Positions 34,852-42,125 of a stretch of 64,000 nt of DNA are shown in pieces (positions within the stretch are counted from its first letter, which is position 1; the number at the start of each line of letters is the position of its first letter). The translations under genes and the position numbers were made by a program. The stretch is from Hymenobacter polaris (GTDB lineage Bacteria; Bacteroidota; Bacteroidia; Cytophagales; Hymenobacteraceae): positions 124,001 to 188,000 of the forward strand of contig NZ_JABBGH010000001.1 in assembly GCF_012927305.1 (NCBI RefSeq), read 5' to 3'. Under the pieces are notes generated by a model, which was given only the letters and a program-made list of their open reading frames with translations, made no database searches and was not told the origin of the DNA.

Positions 34852-36759
34852 CTACTTCAGCATCCACTGGCCCAGGTCCTTGCCGGCTTGGAAGTTCTGA
34901 AACTCGGCCGGAATCTTGCGGCCGTCGGTATACTCGTTGTAGAGCCAGGGGTCGCCGAGTAGGAACACGCGGCCCCGGCCCACCTGCGCCACGGCCATGA
35001 TGTTATGGCCGCCGTTCACCACCAGCGGGGTGGCCGGGGACTGCACGCTGAGCACCGCCAGCTCCTTGATATAAGCCGTGTGGGCCTGCGGGAATACGGC
35101 CGCGCCGCCGGCCAGGTCCACCCGGCCCTGCTCGAACTGACTGCCTTGCACCATGTTCACGCTCTGGCCGGTGAACTGCACCCCGAAGCGGGCGGCCAGC
35201 TCGTTGAAGTGGCGGGTTTCGCAGTTGGCGGTGTCGTTGGCCAGCAGCACCAGCGTGCCGCCGGCCCGCACCCAGTCGGCCAGGGCCTGGGTGGCGGCCG
35301 GCTCCACGTAGTGCGGGGCGGGGGTTTCCTTCTTGGTATCCGGGTCCACGATAATGTAGGCGCTCAGGGGCTTGAGCGAGGCGGCGGTGGGGGCGGCGGG
35401 CAGGGCCACGGTGCGGGCTCCCAGCTCGCGCAGCTGGTTGCCCCAGAGCCAGAAGCCGCCGTGGGTGCGGTCGTCCCAGGTGTAGTGCCACTGCTCGGGG
35501 CGGCCGGTGAAGGCATTCGGGCGCAGCTCGTGGTTGTAGTAGTAGTCAAGGCCCACGGTTTTGGGTGGGCCGGCCACCTGCTCGGCCGCGATGTCCTGCT
35601 CGATGCCGGCCAGAATGAGCGGCCCTAGGCCCTTGAGGTCGTTCACGCGTAGCGGCTCGCTGAGGTAGTAAGCCAGCGAGCCGTCGCGGTAGGGCGTGCC
35701 GCCCAGCCCGCCCACGCTCACGGTGCCGCCTAGGGCCAGCGCGCCGCTGGCATCGGGCTTCACGAAAGTGCTGACGATGCCTTCGTAGCCTTTGCGGGCC
35801 ACCTGGGCGTATTTTTTATCAACGTACCCTAGGCGGGCAGCTTTGGCCAGGGCGTAGGCAAACATGGCGCTGCCACTGGCCTCGGGGTAGTTGCCTTTTT
35901 CGCTCTCGCGGCCCATTACCAGGTACCAGAGGCCGGTTTTGGCATCCTGGTACCTGGCCAGCACCGGGGCCAGGCGGCGCAGGTCGGCCACCAGTTCGGC
36001 GCGGTGGGGGTTGCCGTCGGGCAGGTAGTCGAGCACGTCCACCAGGGCCATGGCGTACCAGCCCAGGGCGCGGTCCCAGGCGTTGGGCGACTGGCCGGTG
36101 GCGGGGTCGGCCCATTTCTGCTGGCGGCTCTCGTCGTAGCCGTGGCGCAGCAAGCCGGTCTTAGGGTCCACCAAGTGCTTCTCTACCAGTGCGAACTGCC
36201 GGGCCACGTCGTCCAGCCCGGCTTGGTCGCCGGTGAGGGCGCTGTACTCGGCGTAGAAGGGCGCGGCCATGAACAGGCCATCGAGCCACATCTGGTTGGG
36301 GTAGGTCTTCTTGTGCCAGAAGCCGCCCTCCTTGGTGCGCGGCTGCTCGGCCAGCTGTTTTCGTAGCAGCGCGGCGGTCTTGCGGTACTTCTCGTTGCCG
36401 GGCACCGACACCTGCCCCAGCAGCAGCAGCGCCCGCCCGGTGGCAATGTTGTCGAGCTGGTACTCCTCGGGCTTATAGGTGCGGATGCTGCCGTCGGGCT
36501 GCACGAAGGAATCTACATCGTGCTGCACGTAGGTGAAGTATTTCTTGTCGGCTGTGCGCTCCCACACCCGCTCCAGCGCCCGCAGCATTAGCCCCTGCTC
36601 GTAGTCCCAGCGCGCCGTCTTGCGGCTGCCAATTACGATGGAGTCGGGGTGCTGGGCGATGAACGTATCGGCCAGGCGCTGCGAGAGGGGCAGCGCCGGC
36701 TGCTGCTGGGCGGGGGCCAGCAGGGGCAGGGCGAGGAGGGTGGGGAGGAGGAATTTCAT
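34852..36759 (-). CDS. Unsaturated rhamnogalacturonyl hydrolase (GH105) with C-terminal DUF4350 domain
   Basis: The 635-residue secreted protein (signal MKFLLPTLLALPLLAPAQ) has a GH105 (alpha/alpha)6 barrel over about 20-380: KTARWDYEQGLMLRALERVW, NQMWLDGLFMAAPFYAEYSAL, DRALGWYAMALVDVLDYLP with the catalytic Asp, and SGSAMFAYALAKAARLG. Residues about 400-635 form a GATase-like DUF4350 domain (TKKETPAPHYVEPAATQALADWVRAGGTLVLLANDT, then HNIMAVAQVGRGRVFLLGDPWLYNEY). It should remove the unsaturated uronic acid left by lyases; the DUF4350 role is unknown. Confidence 0.92.
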   Translation of the reverse strand: MKFLLPTLLALPLLAPAQQQPALPLSQRLADTFIAQHPDSIVIGSRKTARWDYEQGLMLRALERVWERTADKKYFTYVQHDVDSFVQPDGSIRTYKPEEYQLDNIATGRALLLLGQVSVPGNEKYRKTAALLRKQLAEQPRTKEGGFWHKKTYPNQMWLDGLFMAAPFYAEYSALTGDQAGLDDVARQFALVEKHLVDPKTGLLRHGYDESRQQKWADPATGQSPNAWDRALGWYAMALVDVLDYLPDGNPHRAELVADLRRLAPVLARYQDAKTGLWYLVMGRESEKGNYPEASGSAMFAYALAKAARLGYVDKKYAQVARKGYEGIVSTFVKPDASGALALGGTVSVGGLGGTPYRDGSLAYYLSEPLRVNDLKGLGPLILAGIEQDIAAEQVAGPPKTVGLDYYYNHELRPNAFTGRPEQWHYTWDDRTHGGFWLWGNQLRELGARTVALPAAPTAASLKPLSAYIIVDPDTKKETPAPHYVEPAATQALADWVRAGGTLVLLANDTANCETRHFNELAARFGVQFTGQSVNMVQGSQFEQGRVDLAGGAAVFPQAHTAYIKELAVLSVQSPATPLVVNGGHNIMAVAQVGRGRVFLLGDPWLYNEYTDGRKIPAEFQNFQAGKDLGQWMLK

Positions 36760-36788
36760 GGAGTTAGTTGTTCTGGCGCATCGCCCCA

Positions 36789-36876
36789 GCCCCCTCCCCT
36801 GCGGGAGAGGGGGAGCTACGGCATAAGGCAGACGACCGCTAGCGTCAGGCTCCCCCTCTCCCGCAGGGGAGGGGGC
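36789..36876. repeat. Inverted repeat, family B (GC-rich)
   Basis: 28-base perfect arms, 36789-36816 and 36849-36876, with core CCCCTCCCCTGCGGGAGAGG. Such repeats are common intergenic elements in many bacterial genomes; here it separates GH28 and GH105 genes. Confidence 0.85.
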
Positions 36877-36899
36877 CGGGGGGTGGGGTCAATCGTTGC

Positions 36900-38567
36900 C
36901 TACTTCGCCGCTACCTGCACCGCCTTCTTGCCTGCGCCATCGCCTAGCTGCACGGTCTGCTTGGCGGCTTTGGTGTCGGTGCCCAGCAGGCGCACGTCGC
37001 GGCTGGCGGGGCCGCTGACGCGCAGCAGCAGATCGGTGCCGGCGGGGTAGCGCAGGTTCTGGAAAGTAATACCCTGGGCATTTTGCACCTCCAGCACGGG
37101 GCGGGTGTCGGTGGGCAGCAGGGTCAGGTTCTGGAAGTGAATGTTGCGGGCTTCCTGGCACAGCAGGCCCTGGCGGCATTGCAGCACGGCATCCCGTACC
37201 ACTACGTCCTCGATGTTGCGCTCGGGCAGGCCCCGCACCAGAATGCCCTGCTCGGCCCCGCGGCACACCACGTCGCGCAGGTAGAAATGGCGGAAGGCGG
37301 GCGTGCCCTCGCCCAGCGGCTGGGCGGCGATGGCGGGCGGGGCAGCGTTGTCGCCGGGCTGGGCCACCGGGTCCTTGGCCATGTAGTACATGTCGAACAC
37401 AATGGCTTGGGCCGCAATGTCGGTCATGCGGATGCCCTCCACCCACACGTTCTCCACCAGCCCGCCCCGGCCCCGCGTTGTTTTGAAGCGCAGGCCCACA
37501 TCGGTGCCCATAAACGCGCAGTTGCGCACCACCACGTTGCGCACGCCGCCCGACATCTCGGAACCGATGACGAAGCCGCCGTGGGCACGGTATATTTTGC
37601 AGTCCTCAATCAGTGCGTTCTCGGTGGGTACGCCCCGGCGGCGGCCCTCTTCGTCGCGCCCGCTTTTCAGGCACAGCCCGTCGTCGCCCACGCTGAAGGT
37701 GCAGCCCCGCACCACCGCGTCGCGGCACGACTCTAGGTCGATGGCATCGGTGTTCTGGCCGTACCAGGGGTTTTGGGCCGTCACGCCGCGCACCGTTACC
37801 TGCTGGCACAGCAGCGGGTGCATGGTCCAGGCCGGCGAGTTCTGAATGGTGAATCCGTCGAGCAGCACTCCTTGGCAGCGCGTGAGACTCAGCATGTTGG
37901 GCCGCAGGTAGTCGCGCAGCTCGGTGAAGTCGGCCGGGTTCAGGCTCTTGGGTAGCTGCTTGGCGGCGGCCAACTCATTGCCCCGCCGCGAGCCTTCCGA
38001 GGGATACCAAGTGTCTTTTTTCTCGTTCAGCACGCCGCCTTTCGCCAGCAGCGCCTGCCACTCACCCGCGCTGAGCTTGCTTTTCTTCACCGGCCGCCAA
38101 GTGTCGCCGGCCCCGTCGAGGGTGCCGGGGCCGGTGATGGCCACCTCCCGCAGGTCGGTACCCGAGAGTGGGGCCTGGCAGCGCACGGCTTCCTCGCCCT
38201 CCCAGGTAGTGCGTATCAGTGGGTACTGCGCATGGTCGGCCGTGAACTGCACCAACGCCCCGGCCGCGAGGTGCAGGTTTACATGACTGCGCAACACAAT
38301 TGGCCCCGTCAGCCAGAGGCCAGCGGGCACGCGCACGGTGCCGCCCCCCGCCTGGGCACAGGCGGCAATGGCCTGCTCGAAGGCGTGGGTGTTAAGGGTT
38401 TGGCCATCGGCCACGGCCCCGTAGCGGCGCAAGTCAAACGTATCGGGGCGGAACTGCGGCACCGGCACTGGGGGCAGCGTGGGCGGGGCAGGAAACATGG
38501 GTTGGGCCAGGGCCGGGCCGCCAGCCAGTAGCGCGCCGGCCAGCGTCGCGAGCGCGAGTAGTTTCAT
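36900..38567 (-). CDS. Polygalacturonase (GH28)
   Basis: The 555-residue secreted protein (signal MKLLALATLAGALLAGGPALA) matches GH28 beta-helix hydrolases. Catalytic blocks are NTDAIDLESC and VGDDGLCLKSG with the Asp triad, HGGFVIGSEMSGGVRNVVV with the catalytic His region, and RFKTTRGRGG with the substrate-binding Arg-x-Lys. FDLRRYGAVADGQTLNTHAFEQAIAAC is the usual N-terminus. It hydrolyses galacturonan. Its promoter region carries the best operator palindrome of the window. Confidence 0.96.
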   Translation of the reverse strand: MKLLALATLAGALLAGGPALAQPMFPAPPTLPPVPVPQFRPDTFDLRRYGAVADGQTLNTHAFEQAIAACAQAGGGTVRVPAGLWLTGPIVLRSHVNLHLAAGALVQFTADHAQYPLIRTTWEGEEAVRCQAPLSGTDLREVAITGPGTLDGAGDTWRPVKKSKLSAGEWQALLAKGGVLNEKKDTWYPSEGSRRGNELAAAKQLPKSLNPADFTELRDYLRPNMLSLTRCQGVLLDGFTIQNSPAWTMHPLLCQQVTVRGVTAQNPWYGQNTDAIDLESCRDAVVRGCTFSVGDDGLCLKSGRDEEGRRRGVPTENALIEDCKIYRAHGGFVIGSEMSGGVRNVVVRNCAFMGTDVGLRFKTTRGRGGLVENVWVEGIRMTDIAAQAIVFDMYYMAKDPVAQPGDNAAPPAIAAQPLGEGTPAFRHFYLRDVVCRGAEQGILVRGLPERNIEDVVVRDAVLQCRQGLLCQEARNIHFQNLTLLPTDTRPVLEVQNAQGITFQNLRYPAGTDLLLRVSGPASRDVRLLGTDTKAAKQTVQLGDGAGKKAVQVAAK

Positions 38568-38642
38568 GAATGAGAGGGGTGGGAAAGGTGCATATTAGTC
38601 GCATCCCTTTCGCATTAGCAAGCTCCTGGCTGGAAATAGTTG

Positions 38643-38668
38643 CGGCATCGTTTCCGGGAACGATGCCG
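38643..38668. promoter_or_regulatory. Candidate LacI-family operator (GH28 promoter)
   Basis: A 26-base near-perfect palindrome: arms CGGCATCGTT and AACGATGCCG around TCCGGG. The inner 18 bases, ATCGTTTCCGGGAACGAT, are the best match to the consensus shared with 11585 and 32576. It lies about 76 bases before the GH28 start. Confidence 0.7.
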
Positions 38669-38881
38669 ACGCCATCCTCAAACCCTAGGCCGGGGCAGCG
38701 GTAGCAACGGTGAATGACCCGCTCGCCAGCCTGCTGTAACGAAACGCGACCTCAGAACGTGAGCAACCCTTTGAAGACGATTCTTCTCAAAGGCTCTAAC
38801 TAATTCAGCAAGGAGCTAGCCAGTTCTTTCCGTCTAAATTTCCAAATCCAACCAGAATGCTGCTCGGTCTGAAGCGATGCC

Positions 38882-39001
38882 AGTAGGTGCGCTTTACTAG
38901 AAACCAAGGACCTGGCCCGCCGCCACCCCGATGGTAGCTTCGAGGTGCTGGGCCGCCTGGATAACTCGGATATTCGGGGCTGCAGCCAGCAGGCAGCGTA
39001 G
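38882..39001 (+). pseudogene. Decayed 3' end of a luxE-like gene
   Basis: The translation CALLETKDLARRHPDGSFEV followed by LGRLDNSDIRGCSQQAA and a stop matches the last 40 residues of the intact LuxE-like protein at 8614-9630 (CAFIETRDLARRHPDGSFEV...). An in-frame stop lies just upstream and no further similarity is seen, so only the gene end remains. Together with the regulator remnant at 10265 it marks the two ends of the pectin island. The stretch 38669-38881 before it is AT-richer and shows no other gene. Confidence 0.85.
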
Positions 39002-39132
39002 GAGCAAATGTGTCTATTTCTGCCTATGTCAGTACCTTGTGATAGGACACCGGCTTGCATTGGGCAGTAATTGCGGGCGCGCTGGCAAATAGTACTAGTT
39101 GGTTAAAACTAAGCATGACTACCTTCACTCGA

Positions 39133-39786
39133 ATGCTCAGTAGCAGCGTTATAAAGCGACACAATAATTTGATGGTCTGTTGTTTGCTAACCGGACTTTT
39201 TGCGTGTAATACCAACGTGGGTAGGCAAGAGCATGGAGTGCGGCAAGCTGTATCGCCAGACAGCGTGGTCCTGACAGCTGCTAGTCAAAGGCAAGAGAAA
39301 AACGAGAAGGTAGAAAGCAATAGTGATTGTATTCGCGGACAAGCAGAGCCAGTTCTCAGAAAGGAATATTTTCCAACTACCACTTTTGTTTTGCAGTCGG
39401 ATAGCCTAACGGCAGTAGAAACGGCGAGCATCGATAACGGAGATAAATTGGTGGTCACCAATTGGGGATGCGAATATTATGTACTAACCTTTCGCTTTGA
39501 AACTTCACGATTTAAGGCAGATACATCAAATTTAAAATACTGGTACGTGGCTGGCGGCAAGCTTATGAATGAGATTCAACGCGGTATTAATGCACCGATA
39601 GATATCAAGAAAGGCGTGCAAGCATTTACGAAGCATCTGGCTGAAAATTCTTCTCACTTAAAGCTGCAAACAGAAATTGATTTCGGAGGAGAGGAAATTA
39701 GAGATTATGTGACTCTAGATAGCATTACAAAAACTCAGCATGGTCGTTTCGCCGTAGTAGTTTCGTTTGTAACCGGGCCGTTATAA
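39133..39786 (+). CDS. Hypothetical lipoprotein, AT-rich cargo gene
   Basis: The frame is open from 39055; a start at 39133 gives 217 residues beginning with a lipoprotein signal (KRHNNLMVCCLLTGLFAC, Cys 26 lipidated). An ATG at 39115 is also possible. The mature part is mixed alpha/beta (NGDKLVVTNWGCEYYVLTFRFE, YWYVAGGKLMNEIQRGI) with no known family. G+C is far below that of its neighbours and codon use differs, suggesting transfer. It occupies the right luxE/regulator junction, as the GNAT gene occupies the left. Confidence 0.65.
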   Translation: MLSSSVIKRHNNLMVCCLLTGLFACNTNVGRQEHGVRQAVSPDSVVLTAASQRQEKNEKVESNSDCIRGQAEPVLRKEYFPTTTFVLQSDSLTAVETASIDNGDKLVVTNWGCEYYVLTFRFETSRFKADTSNLKYWYVAGGKLMNEIQRGINAPIDIKKGVQAFTKHLAENSSHLKLQTEIDFGGEEIRDYVTLDSITKTQHGRFAVVVSFVTGPL

Positions 39787-39913
39787 TGCTGACAAGAGGA
39801 GTTGACGCACTGCAGGCTTCGCAGCAGGTAAACCAGTGAGCAAACCGGATATTTGCGTTTTAAACCTTCCGGAAGAAGAAGCTGGAATTACTGAGAACAG
39901 CACTTACAAAAAC

Positions 39914-39952
39914 AATAGCGCCGGCTCTATCTACAGGGCCGGCGCTATTTTC
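39914..39952. terminator. Strong bidirectional hairpin after the lipoprotein and regulator genes
   Basis: AATAGCGCCGGC (39914-39925) pairs perfectly with GCCGGCGCTATT (39938-39949), 12-base stem and 12-base loop, followed by Ts. It serves the convergent 39133 and 39981 genes. Confidence 0.85.
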
Positions 39953-39980
39953 TACTGGGTAGCCGTAGCTACGCGAAACG

Positions 39981-41150
39981 CTACTTGCCCGCAAAGGCCT
40001 TGGCGTCCGCTTCTTCAATCGTGCCGTCGCTCATAATCACTAGGCGCTCCACCACGTTGCGCAGCTCGCGGATGTTGCCGCGCCAGTCGAGGCCCTTGAG
40101 GTAGCCTAGGGCGGCGGCCGATATTTTCTTGGGCTTGCTGCCGTAGTCGGCCCCGATGTCGGCCAGGAACTTCTCGACCAGCTCCGGGATGTCGTCGCGC
40201 CGGTCGTTGAGGGGCGGCACCTTGATAACGATGACCGAGAGGCGGTGGTAGAGGTCCTCGCGGAAGTTCTTGTCGGCGATTTCCTGCATCAAGTCCTTGT
40301 TGGTGGCGGCCAGCACGCGCACGTTCACGCTTATCTCTTTTTCACCGCCCACGCGGGTAATCTTGTTTTCCTGCAGCGCGCGCAGCACCTTGGCCTGGGC
40401 CGAGAGGCTCATATCCCCAATCTCGTCCAGGAAGAGCGTGCCGCCGTCGGCCTGCTCAAACTTGCCGATGCGCTGCTTTACGGCCGAGGTGAACGAGCCC
40501 TTTTCGTGGCCAAACAGCTCGCTCTCAATCAGCTCGCTCGGGATGGCGGCGCAGTTTACCTCCACCAGCGGGCCGCCGGCGCGGGGGCTGAGCTGGTGCA
40601 GCTGCCGGGCCACCATCTCCTTGCCCGCGCCGTTGGGGCCGGTGATGAGCACGCGGGCATCGGTGGGGGCCACGCGCTCGATGGCTTTGCGCACAGTCCC
40701 TAGGGCCTCGGAGGTGCCCACCATGTCGGAACCGCTTTTGCCGGCGGTGGCCAGCTTCTTCTTCAGGGTCTTGGTTTCGGTTACCAGCTTGCTCTTGTCC
40801 AAGGCGTTGCGCACGGTCACGAGCAGGCGGTTGAGGTCGGGCGGCTTGGGCAGGAAGTCGAAGGCGCCCTTTTTGGTGGCTTCCACGGCCAGCTCGATGT
40901 TGCCGTGGGCCGAGAGCATGATAAAGGCCGCGTCGGGGGCCAGCATGCGGGCCCGCTCCAGCACCTCCATGCCGTCCATGCGCGGCATCTTGATGTCGCA
41001 GAGCACCACGTCATACTTCTGCTGGATGAGCATGTCCAGCCCCGTCGGCCCGTCCTCGGCCTGGTCTACCTGGTAGCCCTCCAGCTCCAGGATGTCTTTG
41101 AGGGCGAAGCGAATAGCCTTTTCGTCGTCGATGGTGAGAATGCGCGGCAT
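39981..41150 (-). CDS. Sigma-54-type response regulator (NtrC/NtrX family), no DNA-binding domain
   Basis: The 389-residue protein has a receiver (1-120; phosphoacceptor Asp 52 in VVLCDIKMP) and an AAA+ ATPase domain (about 145-370; Walker A GPNGAGKE, Walker B GGTLFLDEIGD). It ends at DGTIEEADAKAFAGK, so the usual Fis-type helix-turn-helix is absent. The sigma-54 contact loop GAFTGA is GSFTSA. I recall both traits in Bacteroidota relatives, so this looks family-normal rather than truncated. The partner kinase is not in the window. Its 3' end recurs as the remnant at 10265-10364. Confidence 0.93.
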   Translation of the reverse strand: MPRILTIDDEKAIRFALKDILELEGYQVDQAEDGPTGLDMLIQQKYDVVLCDIKMPRMDGMEVLERARMLAPDAAFIMLSAHGNIELAVEATKKGAFDFLPKPPDLNRLLVTVRNALDKSKLVTETKTLKKKLATAGKSGSDMVGTSEALGTVRKAIERVAPTDARVLITGPNGAGKEMVARQLHQLSPRAGGPLVEVNCAAIPSELIESELFGHEKGSFTSAVKQRIGKFEQADGGTLFLDEIGDMSLSAQAKVLRALQENKITRVGGEKEISVNVRVLAATNKDLMQEIADKNFREDLYHRLSVIVIKVPPLNDRRDDIPELVEKFLADIGADYGSKPKKISAAALGYLKGLDWRGNIRELRNVVERLVIMSDGTIEEADAKAFAGK

Positions 41151-41173
41151 AGCGTAAGCAGGAAGTGATAGTC

Positions 41174-41216
41174 AAAAGAACGTCATGCTGAGCAAAGCGA
41201 AGCATGACGTTCTTTT
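41174..41216. repeat. Short family A repeat
   Basis: AAAAGAACGTCATGCT (41174-41189) pairs perfectly with AGCATGACGTTCTTTT (41201-41216) around an 11-base loop. Minimal family A hairpin between the regulator gene and rnpB; may help terminate rnpB. Confidence 0.8.
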
Positions 41217-41229
41217 ATTCATCTAATCT

Positions 41230-41266
41230 AAAAAAAGGCGGCTGCCCTCTTGCGAAAGCAGCCGCC
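41230..41266 (-). terminator. Rho-independent terminator of rnpB
   Basis: On the minus strand, GGCGGCTGC pairs with GCAGCCGCC and is followed by a run of seven T. It lies just after the RNase P RNA 3' end. Confidence 0.85.
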
Positions 41267-41269
41267 GAA

Positions 41270-41738
41270 ATTAGGCAAGAAGCCGATAAGCCGGGTTCTG
41301 TCCGCCCTTCCGTGTTTCCACGGGCGGCGGCCCCACCATTTATCTAGGCCTAGGGTCACCCCTAGGCTCCAGCAACCTACCCGCCAACCCGAGCGGGCCG
41401 CCCGGTGCTTTCCCCGAGGAGAAAGCGCGTTGGCCTATTTGGTCTTGCAACCCCTGAGGTTTACCCAGCCGGCATGGTCACCCAGCCGCTGGTGCGCTCT
41501 TACCGCACCTTTTCACCCTTACCTTTTTCATTTAACAGTTAGCAATTAATATTTAACAGTCATTTAAGAATTGTTAAATGTTAATTGCTAACTGTTAAAT
41601 GAAAAGTCGGCGGTTATTTTCTGTGGCACTGGCTGTCCTGGCCCAATTGGCCAGGCCTACCCGTTAGGTAGCAGGGCGCCCTGCGTTGCCCGGACTTTCC
41701 TCGTGGCCTCGCGGCCCCGCGGTGGAGTGGCTCCTTGC
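41270..41738 (-). ncRNA. rnpB: RNase P RNA (bacterial class A)
   Basis: On the minus strand the 5' part has GAGGAAAGTCCGGGC and the 3' part ACAGAACCCGGCTTATCGGC, the two universal RNase P RNA blocks. GGTAAGGGTGAAAAGGTGCG and GGTAAGAGCGCACC mark the P11-P13 region. Total length is about 470 because the P12 position carries a long AT-rich hairpin (41525-41605); without it the RNA would be about 390 bases, the usual size. A TACCTTTG promoter lies at 41744-41751. Ends are approximate. It processes tRNA 5' ends with the RnpA protein. Confidence 0.95.
41525..41605 (-). repeat. AT-rich 25-base-arm hairpin inside rnpB (P12)
   Basis: 41525-41549 (core CATTTAACAGTTAGCAATTA) is the exact reverse complement of 41581-41605; an inner 8-base stem (ATTTAACA/TGTTAAAT) extends it. 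It is almost pure AT in a GC-rich gene and replaces the short P12 stem between the CCGCCGA and GGTAAGGGTGAAA blocks. Confidence 0.9.
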
Positions 41739-41743
41739 GGGGG

Positions 41744-41751
41744 CAAAGGTA
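41744..41751 (-). promoter_or_regulatory. -7 promoter element for rnpB
   Basis: TACCTTTG on the minus strand, about 7 bases before the estimated rnpB 5' end. It lies within 20 bases of the cupin gene stop, so rnpB has its own promoter. Confidence 0.7.
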
Positions 41752-41764
41752 CGGTGCAAGAGCC

Positions 41765-42115
41765 CTAGGGCGCGGCCGGCAGAAAATCGAGGCGCAGGGG
41801 ACTGAACGAGTCGAGCAGCGCGCCGGCTTGGCGGGCCACCACGCCGTGGGGCACGTTGGGGGCGGCGTAGAACGTGTCGCCGGCTTGTAGCACGCGGGTT
41901 TCGGCGCCCACGGTCACTTCAAAGTCGCCGCTTTCGACGTAGGAAATCTGGCTGTGCACGTGCTGGTGCAGCGGCCCTAGGGCTCCCTGCTCAAACTCGA
42001 CCTTTACCAGCAGTAGGTCGTCGTTGTAGGCCAGAAGCGAGCGGCGCACGCCGGGGCCGGTGGGCTCCCAGGCCAGGTCGGCGGCGGGGCGGAAGGCGGG
42101 GGTGGAGTGGGGCAT
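41765..42115 (-). CDS. Cupin domain protein
   Basis: The 116-residue protein is a single small beta-barrel. It carries cupin motif 1 (GPLHQHVHSQISYVESGDFEVTVG, with His ligands) and motif 2 (GDTFYAAPNVPHGVVA). Such proteins bind a metal and often act as sugar- or ligand-binding or isomerase domains; the substrate is unknown. It starts 10 bases after the phosphatase gene stop, so the two form an operon. Confidence 0.88.
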   Translation of the reverse strand: MPHSTPAFRPAADLAWEPTGPGVRRSLLAYNDDLLLVKVEFEQGALGPLHQHVHSQISYVESGDFEVTVGAETRVLQAGDTFYAAPNVPHGVVARQAGALLDSFSPLRLDFLPAAP

Positions 42116-42125
42116 AGCGTTGAAA

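Noticed and set aside
36789..36876. Family B repeat as a riboswitch
   Set aside because: It is a simple GC-rich inverted repeat also found beside unrelated genes, with no conserved riboswitch core.
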